Of a DNA stretch of 64,000 nt, positions 45,166 through 57,387 are shown one piece after another. This DNA is from Megaustenia siamemsis. Taxonomy: Eukaryota; Mollusca; Gastropoda; Stylommatophora; Ariophantidae. The notes beneath the pieces were generated by a model, which had not been told where the DNA came from, did no database searches, and saw nothing but the letters and a program-made list of their open reading frames with translations. Where the stretch lies: the NCBI GenBank assembly GCA_032433765.1, contig JAVIAB010000073.1, positions 60,609,552-60,673,551 of the forward strand, read 5' to 3'. The translations under genes and the position numbers were made by a program. Positions within the stretch are counted from its first letter, which is position 1, and each line of letters begins with the position of its first letter.

Positions 45166-45365
45166 TTATGTCTACCATCATCAACCTGTCTTCTAGGTCT
45201 GGGCTCTTCATTCGAAGGTTCAGGGTTCAATTCTCACAAGTAGAGGATTTTTTTTTTTACCGAGAAAGCTGTGGAATTCAACCAGCCTCTAAAAATGGGT
45301 ACCAGAGATTTTTTGTTGTTTTTTTTTTAAGGTGGGGAGGGGAGATTAAAAGCATCTCTATGTGA
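45166..45365 (+). mobile_element. Second SINE-like relic
   Basis: B-box-like GGTTCAATTCT (about 45224), then CAACCAGCCTCTAAAAATGG and GTACC, T-rich runs and a GGGGAGGGGAGA segment. The CCAGCC...AAATGGGTACC stretch matches the body of the main SINE family, while the rest differs. Probably a second SINE family sharing a core; no TSD found. Confidence 0.4.
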
Positions 45366-45965
45366 TAATGACAACATCTTCAAACAATGGATGGTCACAG
45401 AAAGTATTGTCACTACCATCACATTATATGCATATAGAGGCGTGTTTGTACCTTGCATTTTGTATTAATACTTCTAATTCTACCTTTCCTGTTTTCCAGT
45501 TACTTCTGAGCGTTAAGTCTGTCATGGCGATGCTGGCTGGTGGTGACCGCGTAAATCAAACCATTTGTTTCTTAAAGTGATCCAGCACTGGTGATAACTC
45601 AACTCTCTTCAATATTTTATCATTCAGATTCTGTCTTATCAAGTCATTCATTATTCAGTGTTGGCGTTAGTCGGTAATCCTGAACAATAGCTCACACAGT
45701 TGTGCAAAGTAATAACCTGAAATAGCAATATAGCCACTGTCTGCAATTTCGCGTGCAGTGATATAGAACTATGAGTTTCTCATGTTATACTCTGTACGAC
45801 ATAACATCCTATATAACCCTTCACCAACATATTTACATATTACCTTTCACCTACTTATTCACGGCTAGCGCGGCCGTGGGAATACTTTATTTGATAAACA
45901 TTTCTCCTGACAGAAAAATGACGGGTCGTGAACTCTCCTGGCGCTATTTAGCCACACCAGTTTTT
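45366..45965. other. No gene recognised
   Basis: Nothing assignable; short open frames only. Confidence 0.3.
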
Positions 45966-46178
45966 GAGCCGCGATAGCTCAGTGGTTAGTGAACTGGACT
46001 ACAAAGGACAAGGGGTAGGGTTCGATCCCAACCGACGGCTTCCGGGTTCACCCAGCCTTAAATGGGTACCGGTTTTTTTTTCTGGGAAAGTAAAGCGGCA
46101 CGAGCATAATACCGACCACATTACCTCAAAAATCATGTGCCAAAGGTCTGTAAAATTTATGGTCACTAACACCATATT
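45966..46178 (+). mobile_element. tRNA-derived SINE, 5' part (split by LINE)
   Basis: Starts GAGCCGCGATAGCTCAGTGG, B box GGTTCGATCCC, body to CACTAACACCATATT. The 3' part is at 47826-47877. Confidence 0.9.
46168..46178. repeat. Left 11-bp TSD of the inserted LINE
   Basis: AACACCATATT, part of the SINE body; repeated at 47815-47825. Confidence 0.88.
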
Positions 46179-47814
46179 ACAAAAAAGGAAAAATGCTAAC
46201 AGACAAAAAGGATATCATAGATAGATGGCAGGAATATATAACAGAACTATTTCATGATCAAAGGGACAAGAAACCAGTTATAAAATGTACATCAGGCTAT
46301 AAAATCTTAAAATCTGAGGTGGAAAAAGCTATAAAAACAATGAAAAGGGGAAAAGCAGCAGGACCTGAAAGCATACAGATAGAGATGATACAGGCACTTG
46401 AAGATTTTGGCATTGAAGTGATTACAGACATATGCAACGACATATACCACACAGGATACATACCAAATGAACTAAAAACATCAACTTTCATTGCATTGCC
46501 TAAAAAGAATGGTGCAGTTGAATGCAGTGACTTTAGAACAATAAGCCTAATGAGCCATGTTACAAAAATCTAGCTAAAAGTTATACAAGGAAGGATTCAG
46601 AATAAAATCAATACTGAATTAGATGAGCAGCAATTTGGATTTAGGAAAAATAGCGGGACAAAAGAAGCCATATTCTGCATGAGAACATTAATTGAAAAAT
46701 ACACAAAAGTAAACAAACCAATATATGCCTGCTTCATAGACTACACCAAAGATTTTGATATAGTACACCACAAACAACTTATAGAATGCCTAAAAGAGAT
46801 ACATCTAGATGACATGGATATACGACTAATATGCAATCTATACTGGGAGCGAACAGCAATAATAAAATATAACAAAGAGTTCTCTACACCCATTGATATA
46901 AAAAGAGGAGTAAGACAAGGATGCATCCTATCACCAAGCTTGTTCAATCTATACACTGAGCAAATCTTTAAAAACATCATAGAGATGCCAGGCCTACAAA
47001 TTAATGGAAAGATAATCAATAACCTAAGATATGCTGACGATACTGTACTACTAGCAGAAAATCCTAAAGACCTACAACAATTACTTAATGAAATAAACAC
47101 GACAAGCAACAAATATGGACTAGATATGAATATCAAAAAGACTAAAACTATGATCATAAACAAAGAAAATACTCAAAACCCACAAGTGGATATCAAAATT
47201 GAAGGAATAGACCTGGAGACAGTTCAGAACTATAACTACCTTGGACATACTATAACCAGTGATGGAAAATGTACAACTGAAATAAACAAAAGAATAGGAA
47301 TGGCAAAAAGTAATTTTAATGTCATGAAGGACATACTAACATCAAAACAAATAACACCAGAGCTAAAACTAAGATTAGCAAAATGTTACATCTTCTCAAT
47401 ATTCCTATATGGTGCTGAAACATGGACATTAGACAAGAAAACAGAACAGAGAATTGAAGCCTTTGAAATGTGGATATATAGAAGAATAGGTAGAATTGGA
47501 TGGAAGGAAAAGAAAACAAACGACGAAGTCTTAAAACAACTAAAAATGAAAAGAGAACTTCTGAACACAATTAGAACAAGACAAATGCGATTCTTGGGCC
47601 ATGTTAAAAGACACAACAGCCTACTGAAAGTGATCCTGGAGGGGAAAATACAAGGTAAAAGAGGCAGAGGCAGACCAAGATTAACATGGACGAGTAACAT
47701 CAAAAGATGGACAAATCAACCGATGACAACCTGCACCATCAAAGCAAGAGATAGAGCAAAATGGCGCTCCATGGTAGCCAACCTTCGTTGCGGAGACGGC
47801 ACTCAATGATGATG
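46179..47814 (+). mobile_element. 5'-truncated LINE insertion
   Basis: 1636-bp insertion inside a SINE, bounded by AACACCATATT on both sides and ending in ATGATGATG, a typical short trinucleotide LINE tail. It starts mid-ORF, as expected for 5' truncation. It carries almost all of the RT domain and the C-terminus with one stop, making it the best-preserved LINE in the window. Confidence 0.9.
46193..47809 (+). pseudogene. LINE ORF2 fragment, reverse transcriptase (one in-frame stop)
   Basis: A single frame runs the whole way, broken only by TAG at 46571-46573. Motifs in order: ELFHDQRDKKP, MKRGKAAGPESIQIEMIQAL, DIYHTGYIPNELK, IALPKKNGAVECSDFRTISL, EQQFGFRKNSGTKEAIFCM, FIDYTKDFDIVHH (first catalytic Asp), RGVRQGCILSPSLFNLYTE, RYADDTVLLAE (catalytic D-D), YNYLGHTITSDG, YGAETWTLD, RFLGHVKRH, GKRGRGRPRLTW and a C-terminus ending GDGTQ. 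The endonuclease domain is lost through 5' truncation. All catalytic residues of the RT are present, so the copy is young. I would place it among the LINE families with a short trinucleotide tail (RTE/CR1/L2-like) but cannot fix the clade. Confidence 0.88.
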
Positions 47815-47825
47815 AACACCATATT
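47815..47825. repeat. Right 11-bp TSD of the inserted LINE
   Basis: AACACCATATT, identical to 46168-46178. Confidence 0.88.
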
Positions 47826-47877
47826 CCTTATACGCCGCCACTTGGCGTGACGAGGGTACTTAACACTTTTTTTTTTT
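47826..47877 (+). mobile_element. tRNA-derived SINE, 3' part
   Basis: CCTTATACGCCGCCACTTGG, CGTGACGAGGGTACTTAAC and a T run: the missing end of the SINE begun at 45966. Confidence 0.88.
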
Positions 47878-48167
47878 ACATATTCACATATCATTTTTCA
47901 CTTACTAGGTGTTACATGATCCCTTCTTGTTTTCACCTCCTTAAAACAGTGAACTGCGAGCTATCTTCTGTCTTAAATCGAGACCACACCCTGTGCTCTT
48001 GGCTGAAGCCAATTGCGGGAGTAACTTACAATCAGATAAGCGTGGACTGACCACACCCAGCCACATGTGATGAAAGCAGCAGTAACAGGAAGCGGAAAGT
48101 GAATCATTGCTAGGTCAAAGCTTAAGTTTAAAATAACTTTCCTGCTTGACCATATTTGTTTGAGCGA

Positions 48168-48846
48168 AAAATGGGACAATGGAATGGCAAAAACGGGACA
48201 TTGGAATGGCAAAAACGGGATATTGGAATGACAAAAACGGAACATTGGAATGGCAAAAACGGCAATTTGGAATGGCAAAAACGGGACATTGGAATGACAA
48301 AAACGGAACATTGGAATGACAAAAACGGAAATTTGGAATGGCAAAAACGGCAATTTGGAATGGCAAAAACGGGACATTGGGATGGCAAAAACCGGACATT
48401 GGAATGGCAAAAACCGGACATTGGAATGGCAAAAACGGGACATTGGAATGGCAAAAACGGCAATTTGGAATGGCAAAAAACGGAACATTGAAATGGCAAA
48501 AACGGAACATTGGAATGGCAAAAACTGGACATTGAAATGGCAAATATGGGACACTGGAATGGCAAAAACCGGACATTAGAATGGCAAAAAAGGGACATTG
48601 GAATGACAAACACGGGACATTGGAATGCAAAAACGGGACATTGCAATGGCAAAAATGAAAATTTGAATGACAAAAACGGGACATTGGAATGGCAAACACG
48701 GGACATTGGAATGGCAAAAATGGGACACTGGAATAGCAAAAACGGGACATTGGAATGGGAAACACGGGACACTGGAATGGCAAAAACGGGACATTGGAAT
48801 GGCAAAAACGGGACATTGGCATGGCAAAAACGGGACATTGGGACGA
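48168..48846. repeat. 22-bp minisatellite
   Basis: About 31 copies of TGGAATGGCAAAAACGGGAC plus AT. Open frames on both strands (for example 48115-48849 minus) are by-products. Confidence 0.93.
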
Positions 48847-48849
48847 CAT

Positions 48850-49389
48850 AAACGGGTCAGCCTGGTGTTACACAATGTTCGTTAGTCGTGAAATGAATAA
48901 GGCGATGGATTTAAAAACCATAATTTAATCAATATAATTACCTGACCATCATTGTTTTCAGTGATAGACTCCATAAAGTATAACAGTAGATGTGCGATGT
49001 ATTTCATCACAGCCGTACGATAACATAATATCTCAGTTATGGCTTTTAATTCGTTTGCAGTGATACCGAGGCCTTCTATAACCATAATATCTAGCTGCAA
49101 ATCTCGGGTATTCTAACACACTTTTATACTTTTATGTTTGGAGTGCAATGATGATGACCCGCAATAACACAAATAACTCAATAACTTTTATACAACTTTG
49201 AAAATAGCTTAAACTTAAAAAAAAAACAAAATGTAGTTTCTTTTTTCTCAATGAAAACCGGGACAATTTCAACGACTGTCATTTTGGTTTTCATGTGCTC
49301 TCGTCAACTGGCGCTTTTGCATTCATCAAAGTGCACAACACGTGAACAGAAAATGAGCTCTGTTGAACTTAGAATACATATGGAAAGCC
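48850..49389. other. No gene recognised
   Basis: AT-rich unique sequence. Confidence 0.3.
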
Positions 49390-49490
49390 GGTTAGGTCTA
49401 GAGTCTTCACTTCAGAGAATCTTCACTTTTGAATATCTTTGCTATCAAGTGTCAGACTTTGCACAGTATCCATATTGTGTCTGGTAATAT
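49390..49490 (-). pseudogene. LINE 3'-end fragment (antisense)
   Basis: Plus strand TTGCTATCAAGTGTCAGACT, TTGCACAGTATCC matches 28270-28310 (TTGTTATCAAGTGTCAGACC, TTGCACAGATTCC). A short third piece of the LINE 3'-UTR found at 28225-28380 and 29002-29097. Confidence 0.5.
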
Positions 49491-49524
49491 GTATAAAACC
49501 ATATTTTGTATGTATAAACCAGAT

Positions 49525-49985
49525 TGTCACCACATTTCCCGCCGTTGTATTTCACAAGAGTGAATGTCACCACATTTCCCGCCGTTGTATTTCACAAGAG
49601 TGAATGTCACCATATTTCCCACCGTTGTATTTCACAAGAGTGAATGTCACCACATTTCACGCTGTTGTATTTCACAAGAGTGAATGTCACCACATTTCCC
49701 GCTGTTGTATTTCACAAGAGTGAATGTCACCATATTTCCCGCCGTTGTATTTCACAAGAGTGAATGTCACCATATTTCCCGCCGTTGTATTTCACAAGAG
49801 TGAATGTCACCATATTTCCCACCGTTGTATTTCACAAGAGTGAATGTCACCACATTTCCCGCTGTTGTATTTCACAAGAGTGAATGTCACCATATTTCCC
49901 GCCGTTGTATTTCACAAGAGTGAATGTCACCACATTTCCCGCTGTTGTATTTCACAAGAGTGAATGTCACCATATTTCCCGCCTT
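49525..49985. repeat. 40-bp minisatellite
   Basis: About 11.5 copies of GAATGTCACCACATTTCCCG plus CCGTTGTATTTCACAAGAGT, with CATATTTCCC alternates. Confidence 0.93.
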
Positions 49986-50277
49986 TTCCCGCCATCTACT
50001 TTTAACAGTTCACACCCGCCCCTTCGCCATCTTTACATTTATTACTAAAAATAGCCTAAACAATTTATCACATGTCTAGTCTTATTGGAGAATTACATTA
50101 GTTCAGGTTTCAAGCTCAATGCGTGTGAAATAAAGAGAACAAATGGCTGAATATTTCTGGAGAAATTTAATCACGAAATGCATTTTCAATTTTCAGTACA
50201 AAATCCTACATTAGTTAAATGATTTTTTTTTCTCTTATTATGCCTATCACATGGATGAATAAGGAATCTATAGACTT

Positions 50278-51672
50278 CATACGTTACAATGTAGTGTCAG
50301 ACTTCCTACGTTACAATGTAGTGTCAGACTTCCTACGTTACAATGTAGTGTCAGACTTCCTATGTTACAATGTAGTGTCAGACTTCCTACGTTACAATGT
50401 AGTGTCAGACTTCCTACGTTACAATGTAGTGTCAGACTTCCTACGTTACAATGTAGTGTCAGACTTCCTACGTTACAATGTAGTGTCAGACTTCCTACGT
50501 TACAATGTAGTGTCAGACTTCCTATGTTACAATGTAGTGTCAGACTTCCTATGTTACAATGTAGTGTCAGACTTCCTCTGTTACAATGTAGTGTCAGACT
50601 TCCTACGTTACAATGTAGTGTCAGACTTCCTATGTTACAATGTAGTGTCAGACTTCCTACGTTACAATGTAGTGTCAGACTTCCTACGTTACAATGTAGT
50701 GTCAGACTTCCTATGTTACAATGTAGTGTCAGACTTCCTACGTTACAATGTAGTGTCAGACTTCCTACGTTACAATGTAGTGTCAGACTTCCTACGTTAC
50801 AATGTAGTGTCAGACTTCCTACGTTACAGTGTAGTGTCAGACTTCCTATGTTACAATGTAGTGTCAGACTTCCTATGTTACAATGTAGTGTCAGACTTCC
50901 TATGTTACAATGTAGTGTCAGACTTCCTATGTTACAATGTAGTGTCAGACTTCTATGTTACAATGTAGTGTCAGACTTCCTATGTTACAATGTAGTGTCA
51001 GACTTCCTATGTTACAATGTAGTGTCAGACTTCCTATGTTACAATGTAGTGTCAGACTTCCTATGTTACAATGTAGTGTCAGACTTCCTATGTTACAATG
51101 TAGTGTCAGACTTCCTATGTTACAATGTAGTGTCAGACTTCCTATGTTACAATGTAGTGTCAGACTTCTATGTTACAATGTAGTGTCAGACTTCCTATGT
51201 TACAATGTAGTGTCAGACTTCCTATGTTACAATGTAGTGTCAGACTTCCTATGTTACAATGTAGTGTCAGACTTCCTATGTTACAATGTAGTGTCAGACT
51301 TCCTATGTTACAATGTAGTGTCAGACTTCCTATGTTACAATGTAGTGTCAGACTTCCTATGTTACAATGTAGTGTCAGACTTCCTATGTTACAATGTAGT
51401 GTCAGACTTCCTACGTTACAATGTAGTGTCAGACTTCCTACGTTACAATGTAGTGTCAGACTTCCTACGTTACAATGTAGTGTCAGACTTCCTACGTTAC
51501 AATGTAGTGTCAGACTTCCTATGTTACAATGTAGTGTCAGACTTCCTATGTTACAATGTAGTGTCAGACTTCCTATGTTACAATGTAGTGTCAGACTTCC
51601 TACGTTACAATGTAGTGTCAGACTTCCTATGTTACAATGTAGTGTCAGACTTCCTATGTTACAATGTAGTGA
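50278..51672. repeat. 27-bp satellite
   Basis: About 52 copies of TCAGACTTCCTATGTTACAA plus TGTAGTG. CTACG and CTATG variants are in blocks. Two single-base deletions (about 50952 and 51168) shift the open frames; the frames are artefacts of a 27-bp period. Confidence 0.95.
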
Positions 51673-51711
51673 GTGAGTAAAAAAATGAAAATGGGAACGA
51701 GTTTTATGGTA

Positions 51712-52990
<1,279 letters not shown>

Positions 52991-53035
52991 AGCTACTACA
53001 GGGCATTGGAATAATGAAGAAAAGAGAAATATGTT

Positions 53036-53080
53036 ATTATATTCTTGTAAGGTTTAACTAGCCAAATACGTTGTTATATT
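53036..53080. repeat. 37-bp minisatellite, left remnant
   Basis: One unit of CAACTAGCCAAATACGTTGT plus TATATTCTTGTAAGGTT. Other segments at 57388-57500, 57869-58088 and 59428-59500 show this was a single array, later split. Confidence 0.85.
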
Positions 53081-53151
53081 GGAGCCAATGGTGGGGTGTA
53101 CTAAACACTCCAAGGTATGGTGACAGCTTTACAAATAAAGAACACAACACA

Positions 53152-53188
53152 ATACTGACGTTTCGGCCTGTGGCCTTCTTCAGAATAC
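53152..53188 (-). ncRNA. Hammerhead-ribozyme-like motif, unit 1
   Basis: Minus strand: GTATT-CTGAAGA-A-GGCC-ACA-GGCC-GAAA-CGTC-AGTAT. CTGANGA and GAAA are the hammerhead core; GGCC/GGCC is stem II; GTATT/AGTAT can form stem I (with G-U pairs); ACGT could pair in a dimer as stem III. One extra A lies between CTGAAGA and stem II, so activity is uncertain. Confidence 0.5.
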
Positions 53189-53319
53189 AGGGACAACGAC
53201 AACAAGCGGTGAAGCACAATTACTACATGTTAGATGATCAAGTGGAGGGCGAGGAAAGTAGGATGCAGAAATAAGAAAAGAGAGAAATGAGTATTACATG
53301 ATGAGAGGTATGATGGGCG

Positions 53320-53862
53320 TCAAAATATATAAAATAGAAAAGAGAAAAATGTGTAATAAATTGTACTTAGCTGAGCACAGAGCAGTAATTCTGTAATCCG
53401 TTCTGAAACAGTCGGAATGACTAGAAGACAGAGAGCATGTATAGAAAGCAACCCGTGAGATAGTAGGTGTTGTTGGCGGGTGTTGAGGTGGGATATAAGA
53501 CGAGAGTGGCTAGAAGCGACAAGACGAACACGTTTCAGGCCATGCTGGAGTTCAAGGTTCTGCAGTTGGCGGCGAAGATAGTTAGAGAGGTGGGGTTGAC
53601 CGACTTGAGGTGAGAAGTGAGATCGGAACCCACACGGGAGAATTTTACGATGGAGGCAGTTGTTCAAGAAATTCAGGTGACAGGTGAATCTAGTTTTCTT
53701 GATGGTAGTGAAGGCAAAGTCTTTGGAGATGTTAGAGAGTTCGGGGGGTAGAGTGGAGAATGAGGCGATGATGGAGTGACGGATAGAATGAGATAGATGT
53801 TTGAGGGAGGGCATAGTGAGGAGATGAGAGAAGATCGAGAAGTGAAATGAGAGATAAACCAA
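53320..53862 (-). CDS. Penelope-like N-terminal fragment, unit 1
   Basis: 180 codons. The middle reads TRFTCHLNFLNNCLHRKILP-C-G-F, then RRQLQNLELQHGLKRVRL. The pattern H-L-x-F-L-x-x-C-L-x-x-x-I-x-P-x-G-(F/L) is, from memory, usual in the N-terminal part of Penelope-like ORFs, upstream of the RT. No RT motif follows, so this is a truncated unit. The frame is intact in units 1-3, which probably reflects recent tandem copying, not selection. Naming is tentative. Confidence 0.4.
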   Translation of the reverse strand: MVYLSFHFSIFSHLLTMPSLKHLSHSIRHSIIASFSTLPPELSNISKDFAFTTIKKTRFTCHLNFLNNCLHRKILPCGFRSHFSPQVGQPHLSNYLRRQLQNLELQHGLKRVRLVASSHSRLISHLNTRQQHLLSHGLLSIHALCLLVIPTVSERITELLLCAQLSTIYYTFFSFLFYIF

Positions 53863-54232
53863 CCAGATGAAGATAGGTAGGATACGTGAAGGTATAGAGA
53901 AGCCAATAATAGAAAGAGGGAAGGTAGTGAATAGAAAGTATGAGGAGCAAAGTACAAGAGGGGAGGGTAAGGAAGCACCCAGAAATGAAGGCGAGGAGAG
54001 ACTGACGAGAGATAGAATAGGTAGGTGAAAGAACGGAGTGGAAATGGTTCTAACTAAAGTACACAGAGATGAATGACGTTAAACAAACATAAAGTAGCAG
54101 CGATATCAATTGAGTAGGGAACAGGCAAATAATTGCAATGCTGCGGTAAAGCTGGTAGCAAGGAGCCAATGGTGGGGTGTACTAAACACTCCAAGGTATG
54201 GTGACAGCTTTACAAATAAAGAACACAACACA

Positions 54233-54269
54233 ATACTGACGTTTCGGCCTGTGGCCTTCTTCAGAATAC
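54233..54269 (-). ncRNA. Hammerhead-ribozyme-like motif, unit 2
   Basis: Identical to the unit 1 motif. Confidence 0.5.
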
Positions 54270-54399
54270 AGGGACAACGACAACAAGCGGTGAAGCACAA
54301 TTACTACATGTTAGATGATCAGTGGAGGGCGAGGAAAGTAGGATGCAGAAATAAGAAAAGAGAGAAATGAGTATTACATGATGAGAGGTATGATGGGCG

Positions 54400-54942
54400 T
54401 CAAATATATAAAATAGAAAAAGAGAAAAATGTGTAATAAATTGTACTTAGCTGAGCACAGAGCAGTAATTCTGTAATCCGTTCTGAAACAGTCGGAATGA
54501 CTAGAAGACAGAGAGCATGTATAGAAAGCAACCCGTGAGATAGTAGGTGTTGTTGGCGGGTGTTGAGGTGGGATATAAGACGAGAGTGGCTAGAAGCGAC
54601 AAGACGAACACGTTTCAGGCCATGCTGGAGTTCAAGGTTCTGCAGTTGGCGGCGAAGATAGTTAGAGAGGTGGGGTTGACCGACTTGAGGTGAGAAGTGA
54701 GATCGGAACCCACACGGGAGAATTTTACGATGGAGGCAGTTGTTCAAGAAATTCAGGTGACAGGTGAATCTAGTTTTCTTGATGGTAGTGAAGGCAAAGT
54801 CTTTGGAGATGTTAGAGAGTTCGGGGGGTAGAGTGGAGAATGAGGCGATGATGGAGTGACGGATAGAATGAGATAGATGTTTGAGGGAGGGCATAGTGAG
54901 GAGATGAGAGAAGATCGAGAAGTGAAATGAGAGATAAACCAA
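54400..54942 (-). CDS. Penelope-like N-terminal fragment, unit 2
   Basis: Nearly identical to the unit 1 frame; the last few residues differ because of an A-run length change near 54405-54420. Confidence 0.4.
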   Translation of the reverse strand: MVYLSFHFSIFSHLLTMPSLKHLSHSIRHSIIASFSTLPPELSNISKDFAFTTIKKTRFTCHLNFLNNCLHRKILPCGFRSHFSPQVGQPHLSNYLRRQLQNLELQHGLKRVRLVASSHSRLISHLNTRQQHLLSHGLLSIHALCLLVIPTVSERITELLLCAQLSTIYYTFFSFSILYI

Positions 54943-55312
54943 CCAGATGAAGATAGGTAGGATACGTGAAGGTATAGAGAAGCCAATAATAGAAAGAGGG
55001 AAGGTAGTGAATAGAAAGTATGAGGAGCAAAGTACAAGAGGGGAGGGTAAGGAAGCACCCAGAAATGAAGGCGAGGAGAGACTGACGAGAGATAGAATAG
55101 GTAGGTGAAAGAACGGAGTGGAAATGGTTCTAACTAAAGTACACAGAGATGAATGACGTTAAACAAACATAAAGTAGCAGCGATATCAATTGAGTAGGGA
55201 ACAGGCAAATAATTGCAATGCTGCGGTAAAGCTGGTAGCAAGGAGCCAATGGTGGGGTGTACTAAACACTCCAAGGTATGGTGACAGCTTTACAAATAAA
55301 GAACACAACACA

Positions 55313-55349
55313 ATACTGACGTTTCGGCCTGTGGCCTTCTTCAGAATAC
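55313..55349 (-). ncRNA. Hammerhead-ribozyme-like motif, unit 3
   Basis: Identical to the unit 1 motif. Confidence 0.5.
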
Positions 55350-55454
55350 AGGGACAACGACAACAAGCGGTGAAGCACAATTACTACATGTTAGATGATC
55401 AAGTGGAGGGCGAGGAAAGTAGGATGCAGAAATAAGAAAAGAGAGAAATGAGTA

Positions 55455-56024
55455 TTACATGATGAGAGGTATGATGGGCGTCAAAATATATAAAATAGAA
55501 AAAGAGAAAAATGTGTAATAAATTGTACTTAGCTGAGCACAGAGCAGTAATTCTGTAATCCGTTCTGAAACAGTCGGAATGACTAGAAGACAGAGAGCAT
55601 GTATAGAAAGCAACCCGTGAGATAGTAGGTGTTGTTGGCGGGTGTTGAGGTGGGATATAAGACGAGAGTGGCTAGAAGCGACAAGACGAACACGTTTCAG
55701 GCCATGCTGGAGTTCAAGGTTCTGCAGTTGGCGGCGAAGATAGTTAGAGAGGTGGGGTTGACCGACTTGAGGTGAGAAGTGAGATCGGAACCCACACGGG
55801 AGAATTTTACGATGGAGGCAGTTGTTCAAGAAATTCAGGTGACAGGTGAATCTAGTTTTCTTGATGGTAGTGAAGGCAAAGTCTTTGGAGATGTTAGAGA
55901 GTTCGGGGGGTAGAGTGGAGAATGAGGCGATGATGGAGTGACGGATAGAATGAGATAGATGTTTGAGGGAGGGCATAGTGAGGTGATGAGAGAAGATCGA
56001 GAAGTGAAATGAGAGATAAACCAA
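55455..56024 (-). CDS. Penelope-like N-terminal fragment, unit 3
   Basis: As unit 1, with one residue change near the start (L14 to H) and a slightly longer C-terminus (189 codons) caused by the length of the same A run. Confidence 0.4.
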   Translation of the reverse strand: MVYLSFHFSIFSHHLTMPSLKHLSHSIRHSIIASFSTLPPELSNISKDFAFTTIKKTRFTCHLNFLNNCLHRKILPCGFRSHFSPQVGQPHLSNYLRRQLQNLELQHGLKRVRLVASSHSRLISHLNTRQQHLLSHGLLSIHALCLLVIPTVSERITELLLCAQLSTIYYTFFSFSILYILTPIIPLIM

Positions 56025-56394
56025 CCAGATGAAGATAGGTAGGATACGTGAAGGTATAGAGAAGCCAATAATAGAAAGAGGGAAGGTAGTGAATAGAAAG
56101 TATGAGGAGCAAAGTACAAGAGGGGAGGGTAAGGAAGCACCCAGAAATGAAGGCGAGGAGAGACTGACGAGAGATAGAATAGGTAGGTGAAAGAACGGAG
56201 TGGAAATGGTTCTAACTAAAGTACACAGAGATGAATGACGTTAAACAAACATAAAGTAGCAGCGATATCAATTGAGTAGGGAACAGGCAAATAATTGCAA
56301 TGCTGCGGTAAAGCTGGTAGCAAGGAGCCAATGGTGGGGTGTACTAAACACTCCAAGGTATGGTGACAGCTTTACAAATAAAGAACACAACACA

Positions 56395-56431
56395 ATACTG
56401 ACGTTTCGGCCTGTGGCCTTCTTCAGAATAC
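56395..56431 (-). ncRNA. Hammerhead-ribozyme-like motif, unit 4
   Basis: Identical to the unit 1 motif. Confidence 0.5.
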
Positions 56432-56664
56432 AGGGACAACGACAACAAGCGGTGAAGCACAATTACTACATGTTAGATGATCAAGTGGAGGGCGAGGAAA
56501 GTAGGATGCAGAAATAAGAAAAGAGAGAAATGAGTATTACATGATGAGAGGTATGATGGGCGTCAAAATATATAAAATAGAAAAAGAGAAAAATGTGTAA
56601 TAAATTGTACTTAGCTGAGCACAGAGCAGTAATTCTGTAATCCGTTCTGAAACAGTCGGAATGA

Positions 56665-57105
56665 CTAGAAGACAGAGAGCATGTATAGAAAGCAACCCGT
56701 GAGATAGTAGGTGTTGTTGGCGGTGTTGAGGTGGGATATAAGACGAGAGTGGCTAGAAGCGACAAGACGAACACGTTTCAGGCCATGCTGGAGTTCAAGG
56801 TTCTGCAGTTGGCGGCGAAGATAGTTAGAGAGGTGGGGTTGACCGACTTGAGGTGAGAAGTGAGATCGGAACCCACACGGGAGAATTTTACGATGGAGGC
56901 AGTTGTTCAAGAAATTCAGGTGACAGGTGAATCTAGTTTTCTTGATGGTAGTGAAGGCAAAGTCTTTGGAGATGTTAGAGAGTTCGGGGGGTAGAGTGGA
57001 GAATGAGGCGATGATGGAGTGACGGATAGAATGAGATAGATGTTTGAGGGAGGGCATAGTGAGGAGATGAGAGAAGATCGAGAAGTGAAATGAGAGATAA
57101 ACCAA
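56665..57105 (-). pseudogene. Penelope-like N-terminal fragment, unit 4 (frameshift)
   Basis: As unit 1, but one G is missing at about 56723 (GGCGGTGTTG instead of GGCGGGTGTTG), which shifts the frame after residue 129 or so. It shows that the frame is not needed. Confidence 0.5.
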
Positions 57106-57387
57106 CCAGATGAAGATAGGTAGGATACGTGAAGGTATAGAGAAGCCAATAATAGAAAGAGGGAAGGTAGTGAATAGAAAGTATGAGGAGCAAAGTACAA
57201 GAGGGGAGGGTAAGGAAGCACCCAGAAATGAAGGCGAGGAGAGACTGACGAGAGATAGAATAGGTAGGTGAAAGAACGGAGTGGAAATGGTTCTAACTAA
57301 AGTACACAGAGATGAATGACGTTAAACAAACATAAAGTAGCAGCGATATCAATTGAGTAGGGAACAGGCAAATAATTGCAATGCTGC

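Larger units (their letters stand above)
53081..57387 (-). mobile_element. Penelope-like element, four tandem 1.08-kb units
   Basis: Four units (period 1080-1082 bp, nearly identical) start with GGAGCCAATGGTGGGG; the last lacks 17 bp. Each has a hammerhead-like motif and, on the minus strand, a 180-codon frame with features of the N-terminal region of Penelope-like proteins. Tandem partial units are usual for this class. The array is flanked by TACGTTGTTATATT on both sides (53067-53080 and 57388-57401), consistent with a 14-bp TSD inside the 37-bp minisatellite, although the repeat background weakens that point. No RT or GIY-YIG domain is present. Confidence 0.6.

Noticed and set aside
44934..45365. 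143-codon plus frame with many Cys
   Set aside because: It runs through a SINE-like relic and T runs; composition is not conserved-looking.
50219..51680. Long periodic proteins of 168-273 residues
   Set aside because: By-product of a 27-bp satellite; single-base deletions just switch frames.
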